DNA of 64,000 nt from Saposhnikovia divaricata (GCA_036435485.1 CM071596.1:136487001-136551000); one strand, 5' to 3'. Counted from the stretch's first letter, positions 24,202 through 37,430 are shown. Notes: generated from the sequence alone by a model not told the origin. A program made the numbers and translations.

Positions 24202-25417
24202 TGTTAGTCAAAGAGGCATGTCTGTATACATCTAATAACAAGCCTAATTTTCTGTGATACTTTGCATTACCTACATGACCTCTTAACTGAGGGAACCTCT
24301 AGTTGTAGAGTTTCTACTTGTTGTAGTACTTATAACAGGCATCAAATTCTACCTGTGTAACTGTAATTAAAGTCAGAGAATAATGCTTGAAAGAAGTTCC
24401 AAGGATCATGCCTCAAGCTTGAAGACCAAGACTTTCAAAATAAACACAGTTGGAATTTGGAGAATGAAGATTTGCCTAAGTACCAATTCGAGAAGTGTTT
24501 TGATCTATTCGAGAAGTCTAGCATTCGACAAGTCAAGGATTCGATATCTACAAGGACACTGTTTGATATCTCTGGAAGTCAACTAGTCAAAGCTACATTC
24601 GATATCTCAAGGACTAAAGAAGCTATTCGACATCTCAAGGACTCCATAAACTAAAAGCTCTATTCGACAAGTCAAGGATTCCTGAAGAAAAGACTAATTT
24701 GAGAAGTGATTCAATATGTCAATTATACAGTATTCGAGAACTCAGAGTTATCTATCAAGTCAATTCTAGTTCTCGAATCAACCACTTAGTTACTTCTCGA
24801 ATGCAGTCTTGGAGAAAAAATACTGGAGAATTGTACAAGTCAGAAACCTGCAGCAAGCCAAAACACTTTCAGAACCACAGTACTGTAAATTAATTTTGGA
24901 AAGGCTACAAGAAGCTTAGAGAGATGTCTCAGGAGACAAGCTGCTAAAGAAGTGGATCTGAACAGAGTTAAAGAAAGTCAAATCTCAAGCCGTTTGGATA
25001 TTACTCAAAAAGGGATAGACATATTAGAAAGTAATTTTGTATGTCACCCTGTTTGTAGTAAGTAGCTGTACTCATGTTCTATAAGAGTACAACCTCACTT
25101 CTCTGGTAGTTAAGCTTTTCAAGAACATTTAGATATATACATTTTTCTCTGAGAAAAGTGAAGCTGGGAATACTAACATTTGTATTCACAATTTGTAGCA
25201 AATCTTTATCTAATACATTATTAGATTAAAGTGAGTGATCGTGTTCTTGTGTTTATATTCTGCACTTACATAATCTGTTAAACACAAACACACACTTTGT
25301 TACACAACCAGATTCAAACCCTTCAAACAACCTTCACCTAAAACACTTATCAGAAGAAAAGTTTGAGAATCCATTCACCCCCCTCTGTATTCTCTTCGGT
25401 ATATTCAATACTCAACA
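24202..25417 (+). repeat. 3' LTR of the copia element
   Basis: Same limits as the 5' LTR (TGTTAGTC ... CTCAACA), differing by about 30 substitutions and small indels such as tcccac/tcaaccac in the middle. Many differences are transitions. Confidence 0.93.
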
Positions 25418-25649
25418 ACACCCTTTTATTAAAAATAATAAATAATTTAAGTGTATCAACCTTTTTATTTATCGATATTAATAATTTTTATAACAAATAC
25501 CGTAGTTGCTGCTACTCTCTCTCTCCCCCCCCCTCTCTCTTCAGTCTTCACCTCTCCCAAAATATGCTAAACTAAAGTTTAGGAGATAATATTAGCTTTT
25601 TGGTTTTTTATAATTTTTAATTTATTTTTCAATAAATAAATCTCTTTAT
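25418..25649. other. no gene; pyrimidine-rich stretch
   Basis: AT-rich flank of the copia insertion with a CT/C-rich run near 25515-25560. The 70-codon frame that crosses the LTR end has no support. Confidence 0.4.
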
Positions 25650-26724
25650 TTAGAGTCAAGTACCTCGTTGCCCGTTGGTGGATTTTATCTATCGAAATAT
25701 TAGATTTTGTATTATATCCTTGTGAATGATAAGCCTCATTTTCTTTTCCTTTATTTTACTTTAGCGTTTAATAAATATCTCTCTTTGTTGAGAGCCTAAT
25801 ACCATATTCGTGGATTTTGTATACCCATATATTAGATTTTGTTATATTATTTCATTGATTTAGATAGTGTAAAATCACAGTTTTCGCCGGTTCTTTGAAT
25901 ACGTTAAGCATCAAAATACTAAAGCTCCATAAATAAATCCGTTAGAATCCCATGACAACGATTAGTTCATAATCGAACCGTTCGTCACCATGGGATCTGA
26001 TGAAAACATGGTAATAAACAAGGTCTGAATAAAATAATAGTGCTAGAGTAAAGAGTTAAGAAAAAAAAATCCGTAAACATCCAAGAGTATCGCCTAATTA
26101 GAAGAAAACAAAAGTAGATCTAGATCTCCGTTGCTTGTCACGAGCGTAGGAATCCTTCTCCAAGTCTGAATCTCCGTCTCTCGGCTCTCTCTCTATGTTA
26201 TGAAGGGTGTTATTCTAAGTAGTTGAACATTCAAGGAGGATAGAACGTCTTTATATAGGCCCTAGAATACTTTTCCAACAAGAAAAATCCAAAATTACAC
26301 TTTAAATTCGAAACAGGAAAGAATTTCAGGACTTTTTTCCCAAACTGGTAGCGCTGCCTGCGCTATAGTGGCGCTGCATGCGCTGCAGAGTACTATTAGG
26401 GCGCTGCCTGCGCTAAAATCGGACTTCTAGAACTCCAGAAATGGTCAAAACAGTGCAGACTGCGCAACCTACCCGGTAATCCGAATTTTCCACAATTTGC
26501 TCATTTCTCCTCCGTTTTCTCTTCCGATTCTTTTACCACTTCCCGTTCTTCAATTTTTGAGCGTGAATCCACCATGAAACATGCAAATGTATCTCCCTAC
26601 TTCAAGACAGTCACCCTACACCATTCTTACTAAAAACAAATCAAAAACACGACATACTTGAGGCCAAGTTAATCAATTTAAGCCGATCCGAAGCGTTCCA
26701 AATGGATATAAAATCCACTTATCA
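25650..26724 (-). repeat. Athila-like LTR remnant, minus orientation
   Basis: On the minus strand the segment starts TGATAAGTGG at 26724, the same opening as the LTR at 61554. A TATA box follows (ctatataaag on the minus strand, near 26252-26262), then a transcribed leader rich in AG. Three copies of a motif like AGCGCAGGCAGCGC lie at 26345-26415 before the TATA box. The 3' limit is not clear. No primer site or coding part is attached. Assignment to Athila rests on the opening bases only. Confidence 0.5.
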
Positions 26725-26958
26725 CCCGTAATGAAAGATTAAGATGCGAATGAAACAAAAAAAAATTACGAAACCTCAACTCAAACATAAATCAAAAGGA
26801 TCTATAATTCTATTTTCAATAAATTTCATGATATAGTCACATTTGAATATATAAAAATTAGAGTTTAACAAATGTTCATAAATATTTACAAAAAACACGT
26901 GCAATAATGGAAAAGATACACTATTATATTAAAGTAAAATTTTGCAAAAACATCTACC

Positions 26959-27000
<42 letters not shown>

Positions 27001-27383
27001 GTGTGTGTGTGTGTGTATTCATTGAATGAATAAATGATATGTCTTGTCTTATAATAAAATAAAATTAAAAATTACAAGTAATTTATCCATATTTTACCAC
27101 TGTTAAAGTAGTACTTGCTCAATCTTAAATTCCTAAATAATTTCCATATATGATGAAAAGATCATTTAAATTTAGCATTATTTCAGGATCACTTCATATG
27201 TGTTTAACATATCTAACACAATAAGGACTATACTATATTCTGTTTTTATTGGTCATCTAAATTTACATAATCTATTGAAGTAAGAACAGTATAACAACGC
27301 GTGTTATGAATGTAAAAAAACTGACAAAAATAAAAAAATATATTATAAACAACATTAGTAAATAAATATATATCTATTGCTAG
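26725..27383. other. AT-rich DNA, probable body of a Helitron
   Basis: No gene is seen. It includes the microsatellite at 26962-27017. It ends at the Helitron 3' terminus, so at least part should be Helitron body, but no 5' end (TC with an upstream A) was recognised on this side of the copia insertion. Confidence 0.4.
26962..27017. repeat. (TA)n(GT)n compound microsatellite
   Basis: About 37 bases of TA followed by about 16 bases of GT. Confidence 0.95.
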
Positions 27384-27420
27384 AAAATAATCCCGTGCCT
27401 CGCACGGGTTATTATGCTAG
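27384..27420 (+). mobile_element. Helitron 3' terminus
   Basis: A perfect 7-bp stem, CCCGTGC at 27392-27398 and GCACGGG at 27402-27408 with loop CTC, is followed 8 bases later by CTAG (27417-27420) and then T. Hairpin, short spacer and CTRR at an A|T site define Helitron 3' ends. No helicase coding sequence is nearby, so the element is non-autonomous or truncated. Confidence 0.85.
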
Positions 27421-28428
27421 TTTAACTTAAAAGATCTAACGACTGGTTGAAATAGAGGAAAGGGTCAGATTTACCTAGTGAGTTGAGTTGATAAGCAAAA
27501 TGATGTGTAAATCAAACTACAAATTATCCTATGTTTTACTTATTATAGTTTAGTATAAATAGATGTTAAATTTACTTTCTTTCGTTTACACAAAAGTTTA
27601 GCGAACTTTAATTGAACATTATAATTATTATTTAAATATAAATATTAATTATCTAGATGAAAGTAAAATTATATTTTGGTAAAATGATGATTAAAAATTA
27701 TTTATATCATCTCCCTTTTTCCTTTTTAAAATAATTGTAATTTCGTTTCAGTTGATTGTAGGATAAACGGCCTTAACTTTGGAGAAATCCTCACCAATGA
27801 TTCTCTTATGAAAACCTTGAGTTTTTGAAAGATCGTGAGAATCTTGATAAGTTATGAAAGCATCGGGTCTGACCAACTTGATAAAATTAACCAATCCAAT
27901 CCTTTTCTTATCCGATTAAATCGATTAGAAAAGTAATATATTCGTTATTCAGTATATTGGGGTGAAAATAAATTTAAATTCTAATTTAAATAAAATTTTA
28001 CATTATTACAAATTATGTATGTTATGAGAGAAGTGTTGGTTTTAAAGAATGTTATTTAGTTATATTTAATACATAAAATTTAGGATTTTTTTCATAAATA
28101 CCTAAACCCAGAATTCTTTTGCAAAAATACTTTTTTGAAAAAAAATTGCAAAAATATCATCTTATTTGCAAAAATACGGTCTGAAACCAAATCAACCAAA
28201 TGCAACTGTTTGCAACCTGCTGCGCAACCATATATGTAACCAGATGTAACGTTCCATCTGATTGCATCTAGTTGCAGATCGTATTTTGATAGTATTTTTG
28301 TAAAAAAAAAATTCTGACAAAAGTATTTTGCAAATATTTTTAGAAGATGGTAAAATCGCAAAAAAATATTAAAAAAATGATATTTTTGATAAATATACTA
28401 TAATTTATTAAACAGAAAGATGAGAAAA
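27421..28428. other. no gene; AT-rich, possible decayed MITE
   Basis: At 28085-28385 the two halves share loosely inverted pieces (gcaaaaatat and tacaaaaat-type runs around a CA/TG-rich centre), suggesting an old MITE. Ends cannot be fixed. The minus-strand 89-codon frame there is not a gene. Confidence 0.35.
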
Positions 28429-29384
28429 TGACCAAAATAACATTATTTTAATACATTATTGCCCAAAATATCAGATGTCGCACGGAGTGCCCTTTTTATC
28501 CACGCCTATGCGCATATTGTATATGCGTATACTCACCAACTTAACCCGGCCCTAAACCTTTGTCAAAATACAATTCCCCAATTCACTCTTCACTGAAAAC
28601 ACTTTTGGTTCGACTTTCTCGCATCTAATCTCATCTCTCTCACATCTAGTACCCTATTATCTCTCTCATATCTAATTATCTCCGTATTCAATCATCCCCT
28701 GCTTTTAATTTTCGAAGCTCTTCCCGGTGTCATAGCTTTGTTATCGTCTCAACCACCATACACATCAGTCTTCTATCGCATATGTTTTGGAGACCCCGCA
28801 GGGGCACCATCGAAGTGGGGGTGTATGAATGTAAGGAGGCATGGGAGATTTCGAAATGGGGGTGTATGAATGAAGGAGGCATATGTTTAGGTTCTGTGGT
28901 GTTTTGCTTATAGTTGTTTTAATTTTTCAGATTCAAGTCTTCATTTGTGAATTGTTAGTGGTGGGGGGTTTGTTGCGATTTCCGGGTTAAGAGGATAATA
29001 TCAAGATTTTATGTAGCTGTGTTTTTTATATTTTTGAAGATTTTTTTTGGTCTGGCACAAAGATTTTGAATCTAGAGATCTGATTGTTATACTTGGGAAG
29101 AACTAAGTATTTTGATTTGGGACGGTCCCGAAAGTCGGAGAGGAACAATATTGGAGGATAAGAATTTATGCCTCTTGATGAGTGTACAATATTCGCATAT
29201 ACATGATGCGCATAGATCTTAGTACCTAGTAAATGTATATCTGGCTCCGCATCCAATATATGCACATTCAGGGATAAAATATTAGAAGTAATAGCACACG
29301 CAATTGTTACATGCTACGTATGCGAGAAATGCGTGGACAAAACGTTATTTTGGTTAGCCCACGCGCAAAGTGTTATTTTGGCCA
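28429..29384. mobile_element. possible non-autonomous TIR element
   Basis: tgaccaaaataaca at 28429-28442 is matched in inverted orientation by tgttattttggcca at 29371-29384 (13 of 14). Inside are two near-copies of ggggtgtatgaatg followed by aaggaggcat (about 28818-28880). No target duplication was recognised, so the call is tentative. Confidence 0.4.
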
Positions 29385-29683
29385 CAATCACATCTAAAAG
29401 TGATATACAGGACTTTCACCCCAGAAAGATTATGTTTTATTATAATTATCACTTTTCATGTTTATTACTTTTCTGAAAATTAATAATTTTAGATCTATAA
29501 TGAGTGCATTATTTCAACTAATAATTCACGTAAAATATTTTGAATTTTGTAAAAAGATTCTTATAACTATCAAGTTTTTATTATAATAAAAATATAAAAG
29601 TCATACGATACACGAATAATTAAATCTATACTATTATATAAAAGCTGAAACATTAAAAGTTTAGTCGGTCAGTCGGTCGGTCG

Positions 29684-32600
29684 TAACGCCCCCAAATTCG
29701 GGGTCAGGGATATGGGTCACTACCGCGGAAAACCTTAATAAACGAACAATCACCTGCCAATAATTATAACTAACACATGACATCCGACCCCAAACTACCA
29801 AGAATCTTTTCAGGTTATAGACTTGGAAACAAGAAATCCAAAAACACTTATAATAATAACTTCTTTATTAACTCACAACTCTTAGTACAACAATCTCTTA
29901 TACAATCTTATGTTGTTGGTATCACCTTGATATAAGGTATACAACGGCCACAATATTCTAATACAACAAATAATACAACACAAGAATATGAATACCATAC
30001 CAGTCTAACTAAACATCTAGTAGACTAACTCAAAAGACAGAGTCGCTCTGAGCCAAACATCAACTCGATCCATGACTTGCCCTGCTTCAAGCTAAACTAA
30101 GTCAACCGCATCAACTATCTATCTCTGAAAAATAAGATTTAAAACAAAAGCAAGAATGAGCGAAAGAAATGCTCAGCAAGTATATAATAGAGTATACTAA
30201 AATACTTTTGGAAAAAAAAAACTTTGAAGGTTTTAAAATCCAACTTGCGGATGATACCATTTTTGAAATATTCATAATAACAATTTCCAAATAGGATGGA
30301 GGTTTGTAGAATTTAATAAATGATTCACTTCCAAAGCTTTAAAACAATTTTGACGTTTAAACAACGAACTTTAATAAGAAATTCTCTTTACAGACTATAA
30401 ATCAAGATAACGGTTGATAATCAGGGTATATTAACATTTCAAATATAGCGGTAAATAATCAGGGTCAAGAAGATTTATTTACCGAATCAAACAGAATGGA
30501 ATTGGAACCACACGCTACGAGCTAAGCTAGGTGATCAGCCAACACATTAGCTCCTGGCCACATATTACTGTGACTCCAACACACTTCTAAAGGATCCTTG
30601 GCACTTATTGACATTGGCCATGTCATAAAGCCAAAATACATAACAGACCGGCGTAATGGTCAAAAATCAAATTTCCAATTCTAGGGTCGAATAAAATTAT
30701 CAGATTACTGAACAAGAATTTCAAGTTCTCAATTATAATTCAATTCTTTCGGGAAAATCAAATTCTGAGTTTCAATTCACAATCTCGATTCAAAGTTCAT
30801 AACAAGAATAAAAAGATCGTTGTTTAGGGGTTAATCAAAGGTATTATTCAACAATCAATGCTTAGGAAATCATAATATTTCTCGCAAATGGACTTAAGCC
30901 AAAACAGAAAAAGTATGTAAGGTACAAGTGTAGGGTATAACAAAGTATTCAAAGGTATTATGAACAAGATGGAAAAATAAAGATTAGGTTCGAGAAAACA
31001 CTCACGAATTTACGAGTTTAAATAAAGCATTTGCAGAATTCTTGTTTTTAAGAAAACATAACATTATACTTGAGCATTCAACATAGATATTTTAAAAGCA
31101 TGCATATTCTGAACGAAAGAGTACGGTTAGTAGACTTGCCTTAGGTCCTAGCTAATAAGCACGCTTGACGATCTAGAGAGAACATTCCTTCGTCTGTTCC
31201 GCGTGTCCAATCTTCTGATTTGATCCTCTTTCGATTCGATGCACTTGCGATTGCCACCAGTCTGATTTGCCGTGATCGAGTCCGTACATCGATTCTATAG
31301 TTAACACAATACGGCACTTTAGTCTTCAGGATAAACATACGGTCTATCGACGCTAGTACGCACACTCTAACACGTTTATCTTAATCACAAATATTACTAT
31401 AAAACACTTCCCGGTGAAATCACCAAATCAACCAATCAATATACACTTAATAACTTTATAACGTCTAGGGTCTATACCCGACAAATCTGAAATCATAAAT
31501 CAACGCAAATTCAATAGCGACTATCCTTATAGTCGTTAACACTTAATCATGTAAACATATATTCGTATATCTAGCATGCATACGGCCTTCTAATCACATA
31601 ACACATAAGTCAATTAATATTTCCAATTGATAATAACGATCATATATGAGATGTGGCGGTTTAAATATCAAAAGAAGTTATTTACATTTTTAGAAATTTC
31701 GGCGGCATCTCCTTTGTATTATCGCGTTACCAATCGGAATTTAACCGACACAAACAACAACCAAGTCACATACTTACAAAATAATCAAGCATTCAACTTA
31801 CTATTATAGTTATTCGACATTACTTACAACCACAATTCATAATACACCAAAATGACCATTAACCTTAACAATCTGTTATGACAAGCCTGGAAAGACATCC
31901 AATTTACACTATCAAGATGACCTTAAATTAAAAAGTATAGAACATGAAACTCGAAGGAAATCCCGAGACCTTTCCAGAATGGTAAGGCTTGTTACAAAAT
32001 GATAAGTGACGAATTCTGGAAGAATTAAAAAGTGGACTGTTGAAACAGGATCAGGACATACGCACTCTGGTATTTCTAAGTTTAAGGCACTGAGATTACA
32101 AAATCTGGAAATGGAATGTAAATAAGAAATGTAGGTTTTGAAAAGATCTTTCCAGAATGATATGGCTCAGAAATTTTGAATGTACGATCGATTTACTATG
32201 AATTTCTGAAATCAGGACACTCAATCAACCAAACAATTCTGACCAGTTACAAAAATGCAGAAAACAGGGGCTTACAATTGGAATCTCAGAAAACACATAA
32301 AACAAAATTTGTAGACAACTGAAATACCTTTCTAAAGACTCTAAATTCAACACCATATGATCATTTTTCAATTTTATATAAATTTTACAAGAATTCAGAC
32401 AGCTAGTATAACTTATTAAATCAAGTAAATACTCTCTTAACACATAGCACTTAGCTTAGCAAATCATCAAACAAACACGTATCTAATACAAACACATGTA
32501 CTTGGCACACACACAAACTCATTAGACACATACACAATTCACTTACCTTATACAATTTAACCTCATTAACCAAGCCCAAAAACATACATATATACACAGC

Positions 32601-34556
32601 ACCACTCAAACATTTTTAGTAATTTGAAAAATTAAGATTTTTACATAAAAATTTTCCGGGATCACCCTGAACCATCCCTCTAGTAACCATAAAAATTTCA
32701 GCTTAAAACACAAAGTTTAAGTGGGTGAAATACAGCTCCAAAATCAGCAACCCGAGAGATTACTCTGCGCTGCGCAGGTTTTACTAAAACGTTGATATCT
32801 CCTAAACCGCTAACTCAAATGATGCACCGTTTTCTCATACACAAAATAGACTCCAAGTAGAACAATTTTCATGAAAAGACCACTGCCCAGAACAGGATTT
32901 AACAGTCTCGAATAAACAGAGTAAAACAGGACAGTTGCTGGAAAATTTCTGGACAACTAACTTAACACACAAAATCCTTGTAACTTGGATTAAAAATCAA
33001 AGAAACCAACATGCAACTAGTAAACTCAACATGTATCTCAAAAGCTTTCACTAACCCATCTCAAAATCAAAGTTTACAAGATTTTAAAAATTCAAACCCT
33101 TACAATAAAAATGACATGCAAGCATATATAGTTATTAATCTATCAAGAACCACAACCATGCTAACAAAACCAACCACCACCGAATCATTTTTAAGCATCA
33201 TCTAAACATAACCCACTTAGGAAATTTCATAACTTTAACCAAACTTTAAAACCCACTTTTTGATCTTGACATGCAAGCTCTAAACTTTATTAATCTTCAT
33301 GGAAAACACATAAACAAGCATGAAAATCATATTATCTACCAAGATCATCCATGTTTACTCAAGAAAATCAAAACCCTCTTACATATATACATACACCGAA
33401 TATGTATATATACATACACATACATAACTCACCTCACACTTGTACTAACAAGTTATGACCCATTATCAAACATCACTTAAACAAGGACAAACATCAAACA
33501 ACTATGAATAAGATTTTTGAGTGAAGAAATTTTTGTGAAGAAATGAGAGAGGGAGAGGGGCTGCTCTCGGCTGAAAAGAGAAGGTGGGTGGGCTTTTATA
33601 GGCACAAGGAGGGTAAGTTAGTCATTTGCAACCCACATACTAATATAACTACTCTTTTATTTAACATTTAAAATAATAATAAATGGTGTTTGCTGAAAAT
33701 ATAAAATTTTATATTTTTAAAATCAAGATCTTGAAATTCTCAATCCACACATATTTTTAAAATATTTTTGGGACTTGTAAATAAAAAGATATAGATTTTA
33801 CAAGAAATAGTCTTTTAAAAAGAAATATCCTTGCTAAAATCCATAAAGCCCAAAATAAATCAAACTCTTAATTTTATCATCAAAAGTATAAAATCAAAAA
33901 CACATACGTACCAAAAATATATTTTTTTTACGACTTGTTATTATTAAACTAGAGATTTTACAAGATAATTCATCTAAAAAGAAATTCATGCTTTAAAAAT
34001 CTCTAAAAATTATTGGAGCCCAAATAAAATAAACTTGCATTTTTAAAATGTTTATAAATACTAAGAAACATTATGAAAGAGATTTCATGTTTTTCGATGC
34101 TCCAAGAATTTTAGAAAAATCAAACAGCGCGTAGAAATAGCATTTTAAATGCATTAAAAATTTATGCAAGCACATTTAATCATACAAGTTCACATATAAG
34201 TCACATAGACACAATAAGTGATCATAATTTCATACAAATAAAATTGACTCATTAAACTAGAATAAAACTCTTATCATTTTATTCAACTAAACGATCACCA
34301 CACTAATTCCAAATAATGTCAATTTGATTCAGATAACTCAAATAGTCATTTAGAAATTAAGTCACATTGATTTAATTCATAAAATTTAAAACAAACTCAT
34401 TTTCCACTTAATCATACACAACAGCATTTAATCACATAAATGCTCCACAATCGAATAAATATTATAAAATAATATTTAACTATTCTCTTCTCTCATCAAT
34501 TCCATCGGTCGACCCAAAATAATAATAATTTTATTTTGAAAATTCGGGTTGTTACA
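29684..34556 (-). mobile_element. solo LTR of a Tekay-like gypsy element
   Basis: The 4,873-bp unit is flanked by the 5-bp duplication ggtcg (29679-29683 and 34557-34561). Its plus-strand ends are TAACGCC (TGACGCC in the related LTR at 55309) and GTTACA. On the minus strand a TATA box (tataaaag, 33593-33600) precedes a leader, so its transcription direction is minus. No primer site, polypurine tract or coding region is present, as expected after LTR-LTR recombination. Order and short blocks resemble the LTR at 55309-58292, but the length differs by about 1.9 kb, so it is a different subfamily. Confidence 0.8.
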
Positions 34557-35081
34557 GGTCGGTACAGTACATGTTGATTTTACTTATTTACCCTTACTCA
34601 TCCTACTAACTAATCAATTTCTTTTTTCAGGTTAAACCTATTATCTTTTCTATTTTTCAATAACTAAATAATTTCCTTTTTCAAGTAAAATATAATATCT
34701 TATATATTTTTTCTAACTAAAATTTCTCCTTTATTAATCAATTTCCTGTTTCAGTTTAAACATATTACCTTTCCTATTTTTCAAAAATAAAATAATTTTC
34801 TTTTTCAGGTAAAATACAATATCTTTTACATTTTATCTAACTAAAATTTCTCCTTTTTTAAAAACACTACGAGCAATTTTGTTTAATCAAATAACATAAT
34901 TATATTATAATTACTATTAAATAATCAATTACTTTTTTCAGCCACGTTGTCTTTTCCCTATCTAAAATCTCTCTTTTTCCAATTATATCATGGACGATTA
35001 CCATTTTCAGCCAAAATACGTTACCTTTTTTATTTTCTCTTACTAAAACCTCTCTTTTTCCAATTATATCAAAGGCGTTTC

Positions 35082-35597
35082 TGATATGGGCTGAAAATAA
35101 GCCCTAAAGACACATTTAATATGGCATTAATTAGACCCAGCATGGTCCAAACGTGGACCCCATTAATGAGGTCAGAATCCCTATTTTAATATTAATTTCG
35201 TAATTAATATTAAGGGTAATAAACAGCTCAGCAATAGTAATCAAATAAGGATGCTATTCCTACCAGACTTAGCCTCCAAGGTACCTAATTCAATATGGAA
35301 ACAGACTCCTACAAGGAAGGAGTTTAGAACCTTCCTCAAGGCGGTGGCTTGCCCACCAAGTATCCGAATCCTACTACGATTCTAAGGCTCCTGCAGCCTA
35401 TTTAAAGGGCCAGACCCCTCATCTCAGAACTACGTTTTTGGCTTGATTCTCAATAACGAGATACGTAGGCACTCTGTGAGGACCGATTAGTCTCGAACAC
35501 GGAAACAGCCATTAAAGCTTGAAGCTCGCCCTTCCTTAGCATTAAATACACACAAACCCTAATCGCGATTTGATAACCCAATTTTTATTCCACAACA
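35082..35597 (+). repeat. 5' LTR of the Tat element
   Basis: Starts TGATATGGGC and ends CACAACA; 516 bp. A TATA-like tatttaaagg is at about 35399-35408, followed by the acgagatacgtaggcactctg segment common to this lineage. Confidence 0.95.
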
Positions 35598-35599
35598 TT

Positions 35600-35616
35600 T
35601 GGCGCCGTCTGTGGGA
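35600..35616 (+). other. primer binding site of the Tat element
   Basis: tggcgccgtctgtggga starts two bases after the LTR end and is typical of plant Tat-type gypsy elements. Confidence 0.85.
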
Positions 35617-35630
35617 CAACAACATCAACC

Positions 35631-37430
35631 ATGGTTCAAACACGAAGAACAACATCAACTGAGGCCATACCCCTTAGCTCTGCTCCACCTGCCACCTCTG
35701 ATCCGCTTATCACTGCTGAAGAAGGTCAATTACCCCCATCAATAGGGACGGTCATTCAACCTCTAGCCTCTCAACCCTTAGGGACGATTCCCCATGTTGA
35801 GGGAACTTTACATGTGATTATCCCTCAAAACCAAGAAACTAACCCTCTTCAAATGGTGGTTTCTCCTCTTGATAACGTTGATCGTACACTACCCCCGGGA
35901 ATACAAATCCACACTACGGATCTCCCCTTGAATAACAACCCGATGTATGGGTTGCCTAATTATCCCCCTCGACAAAGGGAACCTGGACCTAGCGGTCATG
36001 CCTTACAGATCCGAGATCGAGAGTACGATGACTACTCCGGCCCCTATACTGATGATTCGACATCTGAGGATGATGATGATGATCGCGAAGAAGCCCCAAG
36101 GAGGCGACGTGCTAGTAGAGAACCTCGAAGGAGGTCCCAAAGAATCCATGATGGACCTCCACAAACGGCTGAGGAAAGGATTAAGGCTCATGAGGCTGAG
36201 ATCCAAAGGTTGAAGGATGATATTGCTAGGGAGCAAGCAAGGTAAAGTCTGATTCGACCTCCTCCAGTTACAGGGAGGATTCCCATTATAAATCTGGAGA
36301 GGCCTTCAAGGAGACAGCGAAGGGCCGAAGCCCCAACTGAAAAATCGACAAGGGTGGAGACCCCCAGAAGTAACCCCAAGGATCTGATGCCACTTGGGGA
36401 TCCTGATGATCCCACACCTCCGTTTACTGAAGAGGTGATGAATGCCCGCATCTCAGGGAAATTCAAGATGCCGACGATTAAGGCTTATGATGGAACGGGT
36501 GACCCCGCAAACCATGTTAGGACATTCTCAAATGCACTGCTGCTGCAGCCTGCGAGCGACGCCTTAAAGTGTAGGGCGTTCCCTCAAACCCTGTCGGGCA
36601 TGGCTCAAAGGTGGTATAGCCGCCTACCTGCAAACTCGATTGGCTCTTTTAAGGAGCTGATTGCCGCCTTTGTCAGCCAGTTCATTAGTGGGAGAGTTCA
36701 TGAAAAAAGTTCTGCATCTCTCATGTATGTGGTGCAGGGGAAGAATGAGAATTTGAGGGATTACCTCAAGCGATTCACCAAGTAGACTCTGAATATCACT
36801 GATCTGGAAAATAAGGTGGCCATGGTAGCCCTGGAACACGGAACCACTGATCTCTTCTTTAAAAGGTCTTTGGCAAAACATCCTCCTGAAAACATGGCCG
36901 AGCTCCAACGAAGGGCCGACAAGTATATCAAGGCTGAGGACAGCATGAAGAAAAAAACCGCAGGAGGCAATGGCAAGGGTTCTAATGACTCAAAGAAATG
37001 AAAGCAAGAGCAAGAGTACGACGCTAGGGACAAGTATCCCCGGACTAGCAAGGATTCCGAGTCACCACCAAAGAAGGGTTTGGGACCGAGGTTTTCTGAT
37101 TATGCAAGGCTGAACGCTCCTAGGAGTCAAATCTTGCTAGATATTGAGAAGGACAAAGACTTTCGATGGCCGAAGCCACTTAGGGGTGATCCCGTGAAGA
37201 GAAACAAAGGAGCAATACTGTAGGTACAACCGTGACGTGGGGCATGATACAGATGATTGTAGGTAGTTGAAAGATGAGATTGAGTTCTTGATCCGAAAGG
37301 GAAAGCTGAGCAAGTTCACGAAGAGTGATGATCGTGGAACCCAAAGAAGGGACTATGACAGGAGAGACAATGACAGAAGGGATAACGATCATGATCGTGA
37401 TCGTAATCCACAGCCCCGAGGGCCAGTTAT
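35631..37430 (+). pseudogene. Tat element gag, broken
   Basis: The frame starts at the ATG at 35631. A disordered, Ser/Pro-rich N-terminal part with a DDDDD-E-RRR segment leads to the retrotransposon gag domain (YDGTGDPANHVRTF, AQRWYSRLP, FKELIAAFVSQF; 36470-36780), then RRADKYIKAED and a C-terminal knuckle-like CRYNRDVGHDTDDC (about 37220-37263), where the family histidine appears as Asn. Stops occur at 36243-36245, 36783-36785, 36999-37001 and 37264-37266. A one-base insertion near 37208 shifts the frame to the one that continues into protease. Several stops are TAG in place of expected CAG. Confidence 0.85.

Larger units (their letters stand above)
11388..25417 (+). mobile_element. Ty1/copia LTR retrotransposon, Sirevirus-like, inactivated
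   Basis: The 14.0-kb element has LTRs of 1212 and 1216 bp, a primer binding site just after the 5' LTR (agtggtatcaaagcag, 12600-12615, resembling the initiator-Met tRNA complement) and a polypurine tract (tttgggggaga) directly before the 3' LTR. Gag, protease, integrase, RT and RNase H follow copia order, and a large extra ORF lies between RNase H and the 3' LTR, as in the Sirevirus/SIRE lineage. Flanking 5-mers are acaac (11383-11387) and acacc (25418-25422), an imperfect target duplication. Every ORF carries stops or frame changes, so it is non-autonomous. About 30 substitutions are visible between the LTRs, near 2.5%. Confidence 0.93.

Noticed and set aside
31627..33480. Small plus-strand ORFs in 29684-34556
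   Set aside because: All lie in a solo LTR and show no protein family features.
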